Part shown: piece after piece, positions 47,173-58,299 of the stretch
Position numbering within the stretch: the first letter of the stretch is position 1
Layout of the letters: the number at the start of each line of letters is the position of its first letter
DNA from: Micropterix aruncella
Lineage: Eukaryota > Arthropoda > Insecta > Lepidoptera > Micropterigidae
Assembly (NCBI GenBank): GCA_944548615.1
Contig: OX155961.1
Location: forward strand, 14,400,639 to 14,464,638
Length of the DNA stretch: 64,000 nucleotides
Direction: 5' to 3'
Notes under the pieces: model-generated
Database searches by the model: none
Told to the model about the DNA's origin: nothing
The model's input: only the letters and a program-made list of their open reading frames with translations
Made by a program: the position numbers and the translations under genes

Positions 47173-47619
47173 GCCGAAATAATAAAGCACTGAGTAGTCG
47201 GGACAGCTAGCGGTAACATTGGAAAAAGTGCACAAAAAATAATATTATTTTTTTAATATTAGGGCATAGGTGTACTCGCGACTCCTCAACATGTGTCAAC
47301 TTATGCCAGACCACAATACGCAGCAATTTAACCTAATTCAAAGTATACAGCTATAACCAAAAACGACTTAAAATTTTTCCCTTCATTCACCCGAGAGAGA
47401 GACTCGGATCAAATCAAGATCCTACAGGAAACCAGACCAAGAAAAAACGAACACGAACCTGAAAGAAACCGGGCGGGAGGAGATTCCAATACTGCAGCGG
47501 CGGATGCATCGTCCGAGTGTCATTACAAGGCGAGGAGAAGGAAACGATGTTATCAGATGTTATCAGTTCAATGTTATCAGTAACAAATTAAAAGTATATT
47601 TTTTTAAACAAGCTTAACT

Positions 47620-48770
47620 TTCTATCAGGGATATCCATTGATAATCTTCCGGATCCATCTTCCGACCCTCGTCATCATGTGTATGGGAAAGTAATCATGA
47701 CAACAAAACAAATGAGCCCGAATTCGACTATCTTACCACTTTCCATCATGAGATCCAGTTGCAATCTTCCGGCTCCATCTTTAGACCCTCATCATCAATG
47801 GAAAGTCAAGACAACAAAAAAAAAACGGTCCTAAACACGATTTTCTTAGCACTTTCCATCAGGGATTTCCAGTGGCAATCGTCCGGCTCTATCTTCACAC
47901 CCTGGTCATGACGTGTAATGAAAATATACTTATAATAAAAGAACATACCAGCCCAAATTCGACTATCCTACCATTTGCTATCAGGAGGTTTTAGTCCCTA
48001 CATCCCGACTCCATGCATCATCAAATCAGATTGATAGCAAACATCACCATAGTCTAGTATAGGCAATAACAATGTTTGAACTATGTACTTCTTAACTTCT
48101 TAGTTTAACCCCTCAAATGAATGGCGATTAGCTCGGGTTGCCTACGACAAAATGTATATAAATTTATATTTACATTTACATTTACATAGAGCGGGGTTTA
48201 CTATAGAGCTATAGCATTACTATAGAGCGGATTACTATAAAGCGGCGCACATTTACATTTACATTTACATTTATATAAATTTATATACATTTTGTATACA
48301 TTTTGCCAAGGCATCCCTTAAGGGACGCCTCACATTTGAGGGGTTAAGGCGTTTCTGCGCTACTACAACTAAAAATCTACTCAAAGCTAATTCGTGACGA
48401 TTACGCGCATGCGTCAAACGCGTCACTTCGTCACGTGGCAATCTTCCGGCTCTATCTTCACACCCTCGTCGTGACGTGTAATGGAAATATACTTATAATA
48501 AAAAAACATTCCAGCCCAAATTCGACTGTCCTAATATTTGCCATCAGGAGGTTCCAGTCCCTACATCCCAACTCCATCATCAAATCAGATTGATGGCAAA
48601 AATCCCCATAGTTTAGTATAGGCAATATCAGTGTTTGAACTATGGACTTCTTAACTTCCTAGTTTAAGGCGTTTCTGCGTTACTACAACTAAAAATCTAC
48701 CCAAAGCTAATTCGTGACGATTACGCACATGCGTCAAACGCGTCACTTCGTCATGCGCGTCAAACACGTA
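47620..48770 (+). repeat. Tandem lepidopteran repeat array
   Basis: Units with CTTCCGGMTCCATCWTC wording follow one another. The last two, 47871-48433 and 48434-48770, are a clear tandem pair (CACCCTCGTCGTGACGTGTA; CATCAGGAGGTTCCAGTCCC; GGCGTTTCTGCG; GCGTCAAACGCGTCACTTCG). Without the MITE in the first, the unit is about 325 bp. Confidence 0.8.
48109..48343. mobile_element. piggyBac-type MITE with proven TTAA site
   Basis: Starts CCCCTCAAATG, ends CATTTGAGGGG, flanked by TTAA (48105-48108, 48344-48347). The tandem twin at about 48660 has the empty site (TAGTTTAAGGCGTTTCTGCG) with one TTAA. Internal palindrome and TATAGAGCGG motifs shared with 13786-13998. Confidence 0.93.
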
Positions 48771-49157
48771 CAAACATGATCTACAGGTTGTAGGTTCAAA
48801 CGATTGCACACGTATTACTAGTCTTGTATGTATTAGCGGTTCAAATCTGATGGTATATTGTCACGCAAGAAAGTTCGATCGGCCAGCTAATAAATAGATT
48901 GCAACCGGTTAATATACGTTCTAACGTTCAAAAAACATTGACAGGTAGAAGTTGGCGAGTCGATAGACAAAATGGACCTGGCGCGAAAAAAAGCAGATCT
49001 ATCTCCAGGAACAACGCATCGCTGAGCTTGTTTTATTTACTCTAACGAAGCACCTAGTCGAGCAACAACATATCACTGATATTTAGAATTCAGTCGAGGA
49101 CGTGCCCCCCTCAGCTCCGTACCATTTACAGGCGAACAAAAAACTTAAATTTGGCTG

Positions 49158-49500
49158 ATGAAAAAAAGGCGGCTTGAGTTAATGGGTGATGGCTTACTTA
49201 ACATCGCCTCAGCGGAGGCATATAGAATGCTACTTTTGGTAACATCTCAGGTAACTATGAGCCCGAAAGAAAAAGTCATTCATCTGATTGGGTTTACGAA
49301 AACGAGCATAAACCTACAAAAGCTGTCTTTTATGCAGATTATCGACGAAAATTGTCGCTTCGTACGTCTCAAAATCAAAGATCGAATTCACATTCTACTT
49401 AGCCGGCCCATCAACCGACGAGGAGGAAGAAGTATTGTGGAGGCGCTGATTTTTTTTCTTGATGAAGACGGAATTATCTATTTTGATCCCCCTGAGACGA
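49158..49500 (+). pseudogene. Possible tyrosine-recombinase remnant
   Basis: The frame from 49158 includes EAYRMLLLVTSQVTM and later ENCRFVRLKIKDRIHIL, loosely like the core of tyrosine recombinases of DIRS-type elements (LLLVTSQR..TL, then an I-K-I-x-D-R-I-K stretch). Catalytic Arg/His/Tyr are not visible. The end overlaps repeat R2. Weak call. Confidence 0.3.
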
Positions 49501-49504
49501 TTAA

Positions 49505-50048
49505 TATCATTTCCAGCTTGAAGTCTGTTTGTGTGTCTGGCTCTGTGTGTGTGTATTCCTCCACGATAGCGCCGACACGCTTAATCTGATTGAGCTGCAA
49601 TTTGGCGTGCAGGCATAATTTGTTTATGACAAGAGTTGAAAAGTTTGTTGTTAAAATTGGTCCACTAGGGAGGCGTACTAGTCATATTTCAATCTCGAAA
49701 TATTGGACATAGAGACTTGAATTTGGTAGACAGATGCCTTGTTGGGCCGAAATCATATTGTGAAATTTTGGTTGAAATATCTTATATACAACTACACTAA
49801 TAATATTTAAATCCCACCATATATTTTAATCACATATTCCCGCCATGTGTTATTGCTTGGCCCAACCCCGCCCTTAGCCGATGAACGAACCACGCCGCCC
49901 AAAGCATTTCAATGGAACCCAACCAGGTTCGCCCGCCGGCCGAGAGAGGGCGCTCATCGATTTTATTTATGAAATTAATATTGAAATGAAATCAGTCCTT
50001 AGCTACTTCTCTGGAAATCTTAGGGTGACACAATTGATTTTTTAACCG
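49505..50048 (-). mobile_element. Dispersed repeat R2, copy 2
   Basis: Inverse of 31427-31935: TATTCCTCCACGATAGCGCC at one end, CGCCGGCCGAGAGAGGGCGC and ATCGATTTTATTTATGAAAT inside, AGGGTGACACAAT at the other. Confidence 0.75.
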
Positions 50049-50215
50049 TACAGTTACCAACCTCTTATTAGTCCCTGAATTATAAATAAAATCGATTCCT
50101 GAAAACATTTTTGAAATTGAACTAATCGTTCTTTACAATTATGGACCTACGATCTTGAGTTATGGCCTACAACGCTTTTTGAGTTATGACCTAACTCAAG
50201 CAGCGTTGTCCGATT

Positions 50216-50458
50216 TTGAAAATTCTTTCGCCAATCCTTCTCTCTCCCCTCGAAATATCACAGAGAACAAGCAATATTCACAACTTGGTTATACCGAGAT
50301 TGGCATACACTTTTGGATACCGCTTATTTAAATTCATTGCTCCGAGAACGTTTAACGCCCTTTTCAATATTATTAAATCAGCAGACAATAAGAAAGCTTT
50401 CACAAAGCTGCATAATGATTGGCCCATAAAAGAAAAAAAGATTAAAAAACTGCAATAA
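50216..50458 (+). pseudogene. LINE C-terminal tail
   Basis: Plus frame reads RTSNIHNLVIPRLAYTFGYR and LFKFIAPRTFNALFN, then a Lys-rich end: a LINE ORF2 C-terminus. Only the tail remains, just upstream of the CPR-5 promoter block. Confidence 0.65.
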
Positions 50459-50635
50459 TATCGAAATGCTTGTTAATATGTAATAAATTGGAAACTTCAC
50501 CGTGAAAACAAATGTCAAACACGTCGTAGAGGCTTCATTAATTGCGATAATTTGTATCCTTTTGCAGAATTTCCACAGGATTTGACGCAATGGCAATACA
50601 TTACAAATCTTTAGAAATTTGTGGAGGAATTTTGG

Positions 50636-50674
50636 TATAAAATTTAGTTCCGTTTTTTCTATCGGCACAGTATC
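50636..50674 (+). promoter_or_regulatory. CPR-5 core promoter
   Basis: TATAA at 50636-50640, initiator GCACAGTATC with A at 50669, 33 bp apart; duplicate of the CPR-4 promoter. Confidence 0.8.
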
Positions 50675-50717
50675 GTTTTGGAACGCAGCGCCTTCCGATA
50701 AACATCAAAGCATCAAT

Positions 50718-53700
50718 ATGGGTCTCAGAGTAAGTACTAATTTGGTTATTACACAAATATAGAAAATGGAAGCAATAAGTCAGACATATAGGAAACTAAC
50801 TTTCCTATGTAGCTGCTGGACAAACCCTTTCATATTGCATCTTCAGTATATTTCTTAAATAGACTATATCTTCCAAATCAAAGAACGCCTTTCAATTCGT
50901 TATCAACATTTATTGTAATTCTTACATTTCTCCATAAGCAATTTTGACTCATATTCTCATTTCTATTTGTTGACAGTTTTATTTAAATACTAGCTGCGCC
51001 CAGCGGTTTCCCCCGCGTGGTGATGGAAAATTATGATAATGATGATAGAAAACAATATATCTTTATAAATTATAGACTATGTGTTATTCTGATGTGTAAG
51101 CTATATTATTGTAAAGTTTCATCAAAATCTATTCAGTAGTTTTTGCGTGAAAGAGTAACAAACATCCATACATACATACAAACTTTCGCGTTTATAATAT
51201 TAGTAGGATTAACTCGCTTCTGTAATTTATTAAATTTTAAATGGCATTTTAATCTTGATTATCCTGAAAAAATGTAGGTATATTTATATTTTTTTTTATT
51301 CATTTATTTATTTTATTTATCCCTAGTATTACATGATTAAATTTCCTATAATATATTTTACATGATTTATCGTACATACAAAATGTAGAACCCTGGAAAT
51401 TTGCTAAAAGTGCGGCTTCAGCGGGATTTTATTACCTCACTAGGCAGAGCCTGTATTGAGGTGATATTTAGTACTGCGTTCATCTGTCGGGTGTATAGTT
51501 AATTTCTGTAATCTTGGGATAGTGTCTCTAGTGTATATTGTATAACTAATCTTAATATATATAAATTACGTGTCACGTTGTTTGTCCGCGATGGACTCCT
51601 AAACTACTTAACCGATTTAAATCAAATTTGCACACCATGTCCAGTTTGATCCAACTTGAAAGATAGGATATCTTACATCTTAATTTATTGCACATTAAAA
51701 TATTATTTTATTGCACATTATTTGTCTATTATTTGACATTCACAATTATCTGTTAGCTCCAAACGATTTTAACAGATGGCGATATCTGTTGACTGGATTG
51801 AGTAAGTAATCAATAGATGGCGCTGCTATGTTAAACCTAAATACGTCTCATATAAGCTACAAGACAACCACATCCTTCTATTACAGGCATATTCAAAGCT
51901 AAGACATTGGGGCGACTTTACACGGTACATCCAAAGCAACGTGAGTGCTTCTATTTACGTTTGTTATTGGTGAATGTTCCCGGACCAACGTCTTTTGAAT
52001 TTCTGCGAACAGTTAATGGTCGAGTATTCAATACATACCTTCAAGATGCATGTCGTGAACTGCAATTGCTAGAAGACGATAACCATTGGGACTTAACGCT
52101 TGCTGATGCTGCGTTGACATCAACGCCCAATAACATTCGTCAGCTGTTTGCAATTATTTTGACGACATGTTATCCATCGCAAGCAAAAACTTTGTGGGAA
52201 AAATATAAAAATTGTATGACAGAAGACATATTGCACCGAATTAGACAAACAGATCAATCCCAAAACATAGATTATACGACAGAGATGTATAATGAAGCGT
52301 TAGTGTTGATTGAGGATTTATGTGTTTTAATTTCAAATTTACCATTTAATCATTATGGTATGCCAACACCTGATCGCCCAGCCACCGACTTAGTCAACAC
52401 CGATTTACAAAGAGAAAAACAATATGACCATGGTAATTTAGCAACAATTATCATGAACAGTGAGCCATTACTTACAGCAGAACAAAAAAATATTTATGAT
52501 CGGATTATGCTCGCTGTTGCTGCTGAACAATGCGGTTTTTTCTTCTTGGACGCACCAGGTGGAATCGGTAAGACATTTTTAATATCGTTGATTTTTGCCA
52601 AAATACGGTCGCATCGTCAGGCATTGCCGCTACTTTGCTAGATGGTGGGCGAACGGCACATTCAACGTCAATCTGCCATTGGACATTCATAATAAACCAA
52701 ATGCAATATGTAACATAAAAATAAATAGTGGAATAGCTGTAGTGTTGCGGAAGAGTTCAATAATAATTTGGGATGAGTGCACAATGGCTCACAAATATTC
52801 ACTTGAAGCATAGCATAGAACTATGCAAGATTTAAACGGCAATAATAAACTTTTCGGTCGTGCTACCTTAGTTTTGTCTGGTGATTTCCGACAAACCTTA
52901 CCGGTTATACCTTGCTCTACTTTCGCGGATGAGATTAATGCATGTTTGAAACAATCATTCTTATGGCGAAGTGTTGAAACACTTCGATTGACCATAAACA
53001 TGCGCGTACGATTGCAAAATGATCCATCAGCACAGATATTTTCCGAACAATTACTAGATATTGGGAACGGAAAAATAGAACTGCAACCAAATACGCAATG
53101 CATTAAACTGCCAGACAATTTCTGCACTGTTCTTCAGGAAAAAAATGAATTCATTCAGAGTATTTTTCCGGATATACAGAATAATTACTTGAATCATAAC
53201 TGGCTTAGTCATCGGGCAATTTTGGCAGCCAAACATTATTGGTTGATTTCCATGCGGAGTAGATACTTATTTTATTCGGAATTTTCTACAAACCTACTGA
53301 TCTTCGAGTCTTCCAACCCATTTATAGGATTCCTCAATTTATAAATTGATACCATGTTATTTTAAAAATAGAAAACTGAAAAGCAGTACAGTAATTTTGG
53401 ATTTGTATCGATATTTCTCTGCGGATTTATCATAAGACTTAGAAGGTTTAAAAGTAAAACTTCAGTCCTTTATCTAACCATCCGTGTAATTTTCGTAGTT
53501 AAAACATTTGAAAACTTACCTTTTTATTTTGATTATGCGAAGTCATGTTTAGGGTGGTACCACTCCTTTATATTAAAACGTATCAGGGAAAACAAGTACT
53601 TTAGTGGTATAACTTTTAAAATTAATTCTTTTGTATTGGTTTTTGCTTAATATCAACTGTACGAAAATTTTAATCAATCGTGTTCAAAGTCCTTCCCCTT

Positions 53701-56700
53701 CAAATCCCAATCCAGTGGATTTTTATACCAGCATTAACGTTTCCGTCTTCGTTCGTAAATAATAATTTCATTGTATTAAGGGGTTACGGTAGTAGAAAAT
53801 CTGGAGGTCGCCATATTTTTTTACAAATGGCATCTATGTAAAAAAGCATGGTGGTCCCCATGAATGATGTTCTCCTACCGTTCCTCTTAAATAGTTTACT
53901 ACAATATAATATAACAAAAACCTTAGCCACAGCAACGCGTGGCCGAGTCTGCTAGTTTAGTATATATATATATATATTACAAAAAAAAAAAAAACAATAT
54001 TGAGATATAATATCTATGGGAGATATATGAATACAGTTATAAGGCTAATGAGATAATTATAACAATAATACGTAATATAAATCATCTGTGCACCTATTTA
54101 ATAACGTTAGTTACTAACGACAGTGCTCCCTCGTCGAGTTTAACAACCATAATGTTACCAGTCTTTTGTAGTGAGCGTCATTTTGAATGATTGTAGCTTG
54201 GCCTAATTTCGTGGTAAATATGTTATGGAGTTTTTTCGCTAGGTAAATATAGTGTCTTTGTCCATAGGTCGTTCTCATTCTTGGTTGTACATGTCTGTCT
54301 TTATGTCTTGTGCCGTGTCTATGGGCGTTACTGGTCGGCTCGCCGTTGTTTCGTTGGAGTTCTTACCTGTAGCATATCAAGACCTGCCGTACGTATAGCT
54401 GTCTTGCATCCAACACCATAAAATCCCTGTAGAGCTGGTCACTGGAGTAGCTGTATGGCTTCCGAGCTATAACCCTAATCAAGGCCTTTTGGGCCTTTAT
54501 CAGAGGATCCAGATTTGTTTTGGCCACACCACCCCAGCCTAGTTGTCCGTATATTAGCAGAGATTGGGCTAACGCCGATTACGCTGATAAAGGAGATTAC
54601 ATTAATTTATTGAAATTTATCTTGTGTTAATGTATATTCAAAACAGCGAAATATGTATGTGTTAATGTATATACACAATCACATCGTATAGCTACTGTAT
54701 AAAAAAAATGTTGAATAACCGATTCTGTTCCTTCAAGAGAGGTTTTGGTAATTTCTATATTTTGTTAATGCCTAGTATATGTTTTCTACAATCTGTATTT
54801 TTTTTTTAAATAAAATGAACTGAACTGAATTGAACTCTATTCAATTATTTTTTTTATTTAATTACATTGCTAGTCGGTATGTCTGTATATCAGTTCGTTT
54901 AGGTTCATCGACTCAAGTTTGATCGAATTCAACAAATCTGATAAACTTTGAATTTCGCATGCTTACAATAAAATGACATGACTTGACTCTGATGACAATA
55001 ACATGTTTTATACTTCTGTTATTAAAATTTATACAGGATCTCTGAAATAAGCGATATTTATGAATATGGTAACTTACTATAACCGGGGAACTACTGAACA
55101 CAACGTTTTAAAAAATACATCAATCTACTCCCTGATATTGATTTCCGTTTCATTAGTTTTATTAGTTTAGTTCCTAGATCATTCCTAGGCCTTTAAACTT
55201 TCGGAATGTTAGTGTCGCTTTGACATTTTCTAGAATATCTCCCTAAATAAATCACATATTTTGATTACATTTAGTCAAAAATAAACTGTTTTATAAGTAT
55301 ATCGTTCTATGAGATTGCCTTTCGGTATAAGAATATGAAAGGCTACAAAAATGATTGTTTAATTGATATGTTTGTAACGGTTAGCAACATGTATAATTTT
55401 GCGACTACTATTAATTTACACGTGTAACATTTTTCACATGAATTCTGTCTGACATCATTAAACAGCATAATTAACCAGAATTCGTAAATAAGTCTCTCAC
55501 TGTAAGCATTTTTATTAAACGTTTCTTTCAATCCCACGGTTGTACATTCTGACGTTTTTTAACATTTCAACGACAAAATGTTGGCTTTATAAACCGCAAT
55601 TTTCCATGTATTAAAATCACTCTCAATCACACCACGTCACTCATAGGTACATTAGTTAAATAGATAATAAATTGTTAAATACTAATGTTTGGGTTTCTCT
55701 ACTCTCTTGTCCGCTGAGTTATAAATCGACGTAAGATTGGAACCCTGGTTTCCGCACACCATCAGAAAGAGCGACCAGGTATCTCCCAATATATTTTATT
55801 GACCCATATTATCATGTAGTTTTGCTATTTTAATGGGAGTTTCTTAATAACATGAATCAATTAATGCTTTGTAGGCATTTTACGAGGCATTTTTTGGCGT
55901 GTAAAAAGTTTTAAAAATTCTGAAATAAGTGGAAGTCTATAAAATCGAAGACTATCGCGGTTGTTTGTCATTATAAATAGGATAGAAAACGAATTTACCG
56001 AGTGAAATTTGTAGGACCCGACGTTTCGGTGAAGTTGCAGCCGCCGTTGTCTTGTCAACAACGGCTGCTGCAACGTCACCGAAACGTCGGGTCCTACAAA
56101 TTTCACGCGGTAAATTCGTTTTCTATCCTATTTATAAAGTGGAAGTCTGTTGGTGCAAGATCTGCTGAGTACAATCATGAGCGACAAAGAGTTCTCCAGG
56201 CTCGTTTGTTCAATTAAGGGTTTCTCCGTTATTGTTTAGAGTTGACTATAAGAGAGTGTAATGAATAACACTGGACACAATATTCAAAAATAAGGCGAAT
56301 TTTCAAAATTCAATTATTGCGCACACGAAAGTATCCAAGCACAAACGACAGAAAGACAATAAATGGTACTTATGTGATTAGAACTACAAATTATATATAT
56401 TTACAAAAAAATGCGACTTTTCGAACGACAATTGTGATCAACAAACTGTTCGATAGTAATTTAATTTAATTCAATTTAATCTTCATAATTTATCGTATAG
56501 GGAAATAATGTACAACACTACTAAGTAGGAAACAATTAATCGGCCAGCGACACATTGTACTAAGGTAATTTGTCATAATTAATGAAACGCTGTAGGTATG
56601 TGTCATGAAGAACAAATATGAAGATATGGGTGCGCGGCGCACGGGTGTGCCTCAATGAATTTAGTAGTTACTTAGAAGTAGAGCAATGGTGGCTAACCCG

Positions 56701-57349
56701 CTGTACATGTGCCAGTCAGTGGCACGGGGAGGTGTTTTATGACGTGGCTTTGTATTTAATTGGGGGGGGGGGGGGCAGAACCTGAGCACATGAGCAGATC
56801 TGATTGACATTCAGCTATTATTTTATAACACTGTTATTTTTCTTTTAATAGATACTTTTATTCGCCGCCATGGCAGCTCTCGGTTCCAGTCAAATTCAGT
56901 TCCAGACCTTGAATGCAGCGACTCCCAGCCCAGCTCTGGCAAGATTCAGCTTCGCCCCAATACAGCCAGCCTTCCAGCAGCGTGTAGCGTTCCAGCCACA
57001 AGTAGCGTACCAGCCCCAAGTAGCGTACCAGCCCCAAGTAGCGTTCCAGCAGCGCGTAGCCCTCCCTCAAGTACAGAGAATTCCGATTGCAGACCAAGAC
57101 GGGCCAGCGGAATACCAATTCAGATACGCCGTAAACGACCCAATCACAGGAGACTACAAGAGTCAAGATGAATCAAGACTGAACGACGCCGTTCAAGGGC
57201 AGTACACCCTCGTGCAACCTGATGGCCTTCTGAGGATAGTGGAATATAGTGCCAACGATGCTACGGGTTTCAACGCTGTCGTAAGATACGAACCAGCCGG
57301 TGGAAGAGTAGCAGTAGCGCAACCCGCAGTAGCTAAATTAGTACAATAA
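50718..57349 (+). CDS. RR-2 cuticular protein CPR-5 (two exons)
   Basis: Exon 1 is 50718-50729 (M-G-L-R, donor GTAAGT); exon 2 is 56852-57349 after TCTTTTAATAG. The phase-0 intron is 6122 bp, swollen by a Helitron, a LINE tail, an RTE/SINE-like repeat and a hairpin element. The product has 169 residues: signal peptide MGLRILLFAAMAALGSS, a linker with YQPQVA twice (three in CPR-4), and an RR-2 domain identical by eye to CPR-4. Final residues differ slightly (AQPAVAKLVQ against AHPAVAKVVQ). AATAAA lies near 57380. The upstream promoter block, intron 3' part and 3' UTR are all shared with CPR-4, showing tandem duplication of the whole gene. Confidence 0.93.
50990..51212 (+). mobile_element. Lepidopteran RTE/SINE-like short repeat
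   Basis: Starts ACTAGCTGCGCCCAGCGGTT, carries GTGTAAGCTATATTATTGTA and TTTTTGCGTGAAAGAGTAAC, ends TTTATAATATTAGTAGGA. I recognise this wording as a very common moth/butterfly repeat. In the CPR-5 intron. Confidence 0.75.
51550..53955 (+). mobile_element. Decayed Helitron in the CPR-5 intron
   Basis: Starts TCTTAATATATATAAATTAC after A (51549), ends with hairpin GCCAC...GTGGC (53926-53943), a short spacer and CTAG (53952-53955) before T, so it lies between A and T as Helitrons do. Only part of the helicase survives and no Rep nuclease is present. Same strand as the host gene. Confidence 0.9.
51893..53250 (+). pseudogene. Helitron PIF1-like helicase, broken
   Basis: Remnant of the Rep/helicase that unwinds DNA for rolling-circle transposition. 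The first frame opens GRLYTVHPKQRECFYLRLLL and LLEDDNHWDLTLADAAL, and reaches Walker A (DAPGGIGKTFLI) near 52550. A deletion/frameshift near 52605 follows; the next frame has VASSGIAATLLDGGRTAHS, then Walker B (IIIWDECTMAH), then a stop near 52811. The third frame has LSGDFRQTLPVIP and LTINMRVRLQND and stops matching after WLSHRAILAAK. The usual C-terminus and the N-terminal HUH nuclease are missing. Confidence 0.9.
54150..54600 (-). pseudogene. LINE C-terminal fragment, minus strand (CPR-5 intron)
   Basis: The reverse strand reads LLIYGQLGWGGVAKTNLDPL, IKAQKALIRVIARKPYSYSS, then a decayed tail with RTTYGQRHYIYLAKKLHNIF. Typical LINE thumb and tail. Confidence 0.75.
54600..55926. other. CPR-5 intron, unassigned
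   Basis: AT-rich, no clear element. From about 55855 it becomes homologous to the CPR-4 intron (TTAATGCTTTGTAGGC). Confidence 0.5.
55927..55938 (+). repeat. 12-bp target-site duplication, left copy
   Basis: AAGTGGAAGTCT, repeated at 56137-56148. The CPR-4 intron has the unduplicated site (AGGTGGAAGTCTGTGG, about 40331). Confidence 0.92.
55939..56136 (+). mobile_element. GC-core hairpin element, copy 3 (CPR-5 intron)
   Basis: 198 bp: head AAGACTATCGCGGTTGTTTG, then arms of about 80 bp (ATAGGATAGAAAACGAATTT, CGACGTTTCGGTGAAGTTGC, GCCGCCGTTGTC) and back, ending CCTATTTATA. The homologous CPR-4 intron lacks it, so it arrived after the gene duplication. Confidence 0.93.
56137..56148 (+). repeat. 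12-bp target-site duplication, right copy
   Basis: Exact repeat of 55927-55938. Confidence 0.92.
56762..56775 (+). repeat. G14 homopolymer upstream of CPR-5 exon 2
   Basis: Fourteen Gs, 76 bp before exon 2; the matching CPR-4 position has only a short G run. Length is uncertain for most sequencing methods. Confidence 0.85.
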
Positions 57350-57605
57350 CAAATGTATCAAATCAAAAGAATGTGATATAATAAAAAATATATTTATAGC
57401 AATCATATGAAAACTTACTATACTATAGTTTACAAAAAAAGCAATATATTTTTATACTTAGAATATGTATTTTTATATATCCATGAATAAAACTGTGTCA
57501 TAAATTTTGTTCTCTTTTTCTTCTGATTCAATAAAGGACAATACTTTAATACTAGGTGCTGTTTACTCTGAGGATATGCTCTTGCTCCGGCTGCCACAAC
57601 CAAAA

Positions 57606-57629
57606 ATGTCTTTTACAATGAACTTTTCT
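57606..57629 (+). CDS. Orphan first exon of a further CPR-type gene
   Basis: ATG at 57606 (M-S-F-T-M-N-F-S) or 57618 (M-N-F-S), then donor GTAAGT at 57630. The second Met gives exactly four codons with phase 0, the rule seen in CPR-2 to CPR-5. No RR-2 exon follows in the remaining 6.4 kb, so exon 2 is beyond the window or lost. No clear TATA was found upstream. Confidence 0.45.
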
Positions 57630-57836
57630 GTAAGTAGTCGTTTACACAAATACCAACGAAGTCATATTTCTATAATTATTTCTATACCTATATCAATATA
57701 TGTATCAAAAAGCTTCAATATTAACCACTGCTACGCTATTTATTCCCAGAAGACTGCCGCCTATAATAAAATCTACTGCTCATCGGCACTTCTGACAATT
57801 TTAATATGCATAGATATATCCTCGGTTTTACCTTAA

Positions 57837-58295
57837 GGGGCTCCCTAGACGATCAAGCATGCTTGTCAAGCATCGCGTTGCGAGCTGGGAGGGGAACGTA
57901 AACCGCAGGAAACATACAAATATATATTTTTTTATTTACCAAAAATGCCTAATTTTGTAGTTTATACCAGGGAGTCAAGTTAATTAGACGTAATTGATTT
58001 GATGAATGACGTGACTCACTGGTATAAAACTACAAAATTAGGTATTTTTAGAAAATATAAAAAAAAAAAATTGCATATTTCCTGCGGTTTACGACCCCCT
58101 CCCAGCTCGCGACGCGATGCTTGACAAGCATGCTTGATCGCCTAGGGAGCCTCTAATATTTTCTTTGAAAAATTCATTTTCGCGACTCCCTGATATAAAA
58201 CTACAAAATTAGGCAATTTTGGTAAATATAAAAAAAATATTTGCATCTGCGACGCGATGCTTGACAAGCATGCTTGATCGTCTAGAGAGCCCCTA
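57837..58295. mobile_element. Foldback MITE with GGGGCTCYCTAGACGATC ends
   Basis: GGGGCTCCCTAGACGATCAA at 57838 is inverted near 58123-58156, and CTAATTTTGTAGTTTATACC near 57948 is inverted near 58018-58045, giving arms of about 150 bp. A partial third arm follows (58190-58295). TTAA precedes the left end. Confidence 0.8.
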
Positions 58296-58299
58296 ACAG

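Noticed and set aside
47620..48770. CRISPR-like array
   Set aside because: The units are about 325 bp tandem repeats without short repeats and regular spacers.
52505..53236. Minus-strand frames opposite the Helitron helicase
   Set aside because: Shadows of the broken helicase frames; no motif of their own.
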